DNA of 22,073 bases from DASSUC01 sp035649895 (GTDB lineage Bacteria; Actinomycetota; Actinomycetes; Mycobacteriales; Micromonosporaceae). The stretch covers positions 1-22,073 of the forward strand of contig DASRIS010000005.1 in the NCBI GenBank assembly GCA_035649895.1, written 5' to 3'. The position numbers and the translations under genes are program-made. The notes beneath the pieces were generated by a model. The model worked only from the letters and a program-made list of their open reading frames with translations, ran no database searches and was not told the DNA's origin. Positions within the stretch are counted from its first letter, which is position 1, and every line of letters begins with the position of its first letter. Positions 21,331-22,073 of the stretch are shown here, in pieces.

Positions 21331-22073
21331 TCAGTCGAAGAGCGAGTGGAAGAGCCGGGTGCCCTGCTCGATCGCGTCACAGGCAAAGTCGGCCGCCGCC
21401 TCGGAGACGTCGACCACGGTGTCCACGACGTGGGCCGGTGCGAGCGGGCCGGTGAAGGTGTTGTCGACCGCGTCTGAGATGAAGGTGGCCGCCCCGGCGA
21501 CCGCGTCAGTGACGAACGACTGGACACAGGGTTGCGAGAGTGCAAAGGCAGCCCCCGCCAGAACCAGCGATACGCCCCCAGTGGTAACGATGCCGCCGGC
21601 CGTCAGGGCGATGCCGGCCGCCGTGAAGCCGATGCCCGTCCAGTCGCCCTCTTTGACCATGCCGGGTACCTGGCCTAGGTCGAACACGATCTCGACCCGC
21701 CCGAGGAGCTTACCGGCCCAATCGAGCCTGTTGCCCGCCCGCCATAAGTCGTCGAGGAAGCCGACCGAGGCGCGGCCTTCTGCGACCAGCTTTCTCAGTA
21801 GGTGCCCAGACCCGAACTCGAGAATATCGACTCCGAACCCGATCCCGCTGAGTACCTGGGTCGCTGCGTCCCCCGAGCCGGCATGCGCACCCGACCCGGC
21901 GTCGATGGCGCCGCCAACGGCGTCGCTAATGAGAACCTGTCCCGTGGCCTCCGCCCGGAGCCGCGTAGCCGCCTCCCGGAGAGCCATCGCGTTCTGATGA
22001 AGGATCTTCGTATGCCGGCCGTTCCACTCGGCGCGGGCATGCTCGGCATCGGACCCGACCCACGACGTCCGCC
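21331..22073 (-). CDS. WXG-type secretion-substrate-like protein, 5' end outside the window
   Basis: The reading frame stays open to the right edge: beyond the first internal ATG (21987), 28 more codons read in frame, including WVGSDAEHARAEW and NGRHTKILHQNAMALREAA. The W-x-G-x-DA...W pattern in a helical segment is characteristic of WXG100-like type VII secretion targets, so the true start lies outside and ATG 21987 is internal. 246 residues are visible. After the helical head come a Gly/Ser/Ala-rich stretch (GGAIDAGSGAHAGSG), a central amphipathic part, a hydrophobic Gly/Ala segment at about 21540-21640 (FTAAGIALTAGGIVTTGG) and an acidic C-terminus (ACDAIEQG...LFHSLFD). It ends 12 nt before the next gene. 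I see no recognisable toxin catalytic domain. It could be a pore-forming or structural substrate. Confidence 0.75.
   Translation of the reverse strand, partial: RTSWVGSDAEHARAEWNGRHTKILHQNAMALREAATRLRAEATGQVLISDAVGGAIDAGSGAHAGSGDAATQVLSGIGFGVDILEFGSGHLLRKLVAEGRASVGFLDDLWRAGNRLDWAGKLLGRVEIVFDLGQVPGMVKEGDWTGIGFTAAGIALTAGGIVTTGGVSLVLAGAAFALSQPCVQSFVTDAVAGAATFISDAVDNTFTGPLAPAHVVDTVVDVSEAAADFACDAIEQGTRLFHSLFD

Noticed and set aside
21795..22049. Short minus-strand frame at the right edge
   Set aside because: It overlaps the WXG-type frame in another phase and is Arg/Ser-rich without motifs; the WXG frame reads coherently to the edge.
1..22073. CRISPR arrays, insertion sequences, integrases, attachment sites
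   Set aside because: No regularly spaced repeats, transposase motifs or flanking terminal repeats were seen on either strand.

Overview
The window is a very GC-rich chromosomal segment with strong third-position G/C bias, GTG and TTG starts and Shine-Dalgarno sites of the AGGAGG type. The gene content (HelD-type RNA polymerase ATPase, EtfD-like iron-sulfur membrane reductase, CHAT proteases with AfsR-like TPRs, a WXG-type secretion substrate, a membrane pentapeptide-repeat protein) points to a filamentous actinobacterium, plausibly Micromonosporaceae or a relative. The family assignment is inference. I see no tRNA, rRNA, CRISPR array, transposase or integrase.

Layout from left to right. (1) 149-2503 (+) is a large secreted nuclease (LTD, OB-fold and endonuclease/exonuclease/phosphatase domains). 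(2) 2716-4872 (+) is a membrane iron-sulfur oxidoreductase resembling mycobacterial EtfD. (3) 5338-12004 (+) is a tight three-gene cassette: a giant TPR-CHAT caspase-like protease, a second CHAT protease with a different N-terminus 3 nt downstream, and a 91-residue three-helix membrane protein behind a strong ribosome binding site. This is the most interesting part of the window: it has the make-up of a sensor protease, a partner protease and a small membrane effector or target. (4) 12061-14361 (-) is a HelD-family RNA polymerase-associated ATPase, convergent with the cassette. (5) 14694-19097 (+) holds three secreted proteins: a small beta-rich protein, a probable seven-bladed beta-propeller and a subtilisin-like protease with two PKD domains. 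Their intergenic regions are rich in palindromes. (6) 19270-22073 (-) holds a small glycine-zipper membrane protein, then, reading leftward from the window edge, an operon of a WXG-type secretion substrate (5' end outside the window), an unassigned 212-residue protein and a two-helix pentapeptide-repeat protein. The last is broken by a 4-bp tandem duplication.

The secreted nuclease, protease and propeller look like ordinary exoenzymes. The CHAT cassette is self-contained: it is bounded by a 465-bp non-coding region carrying twin 8-bp palindromes upstream and by the convergent helD gene downstream. The right-end operon looks like part of a type VII-secretion-associated locus. All functions are read from sequence motifs only; no database search was run.
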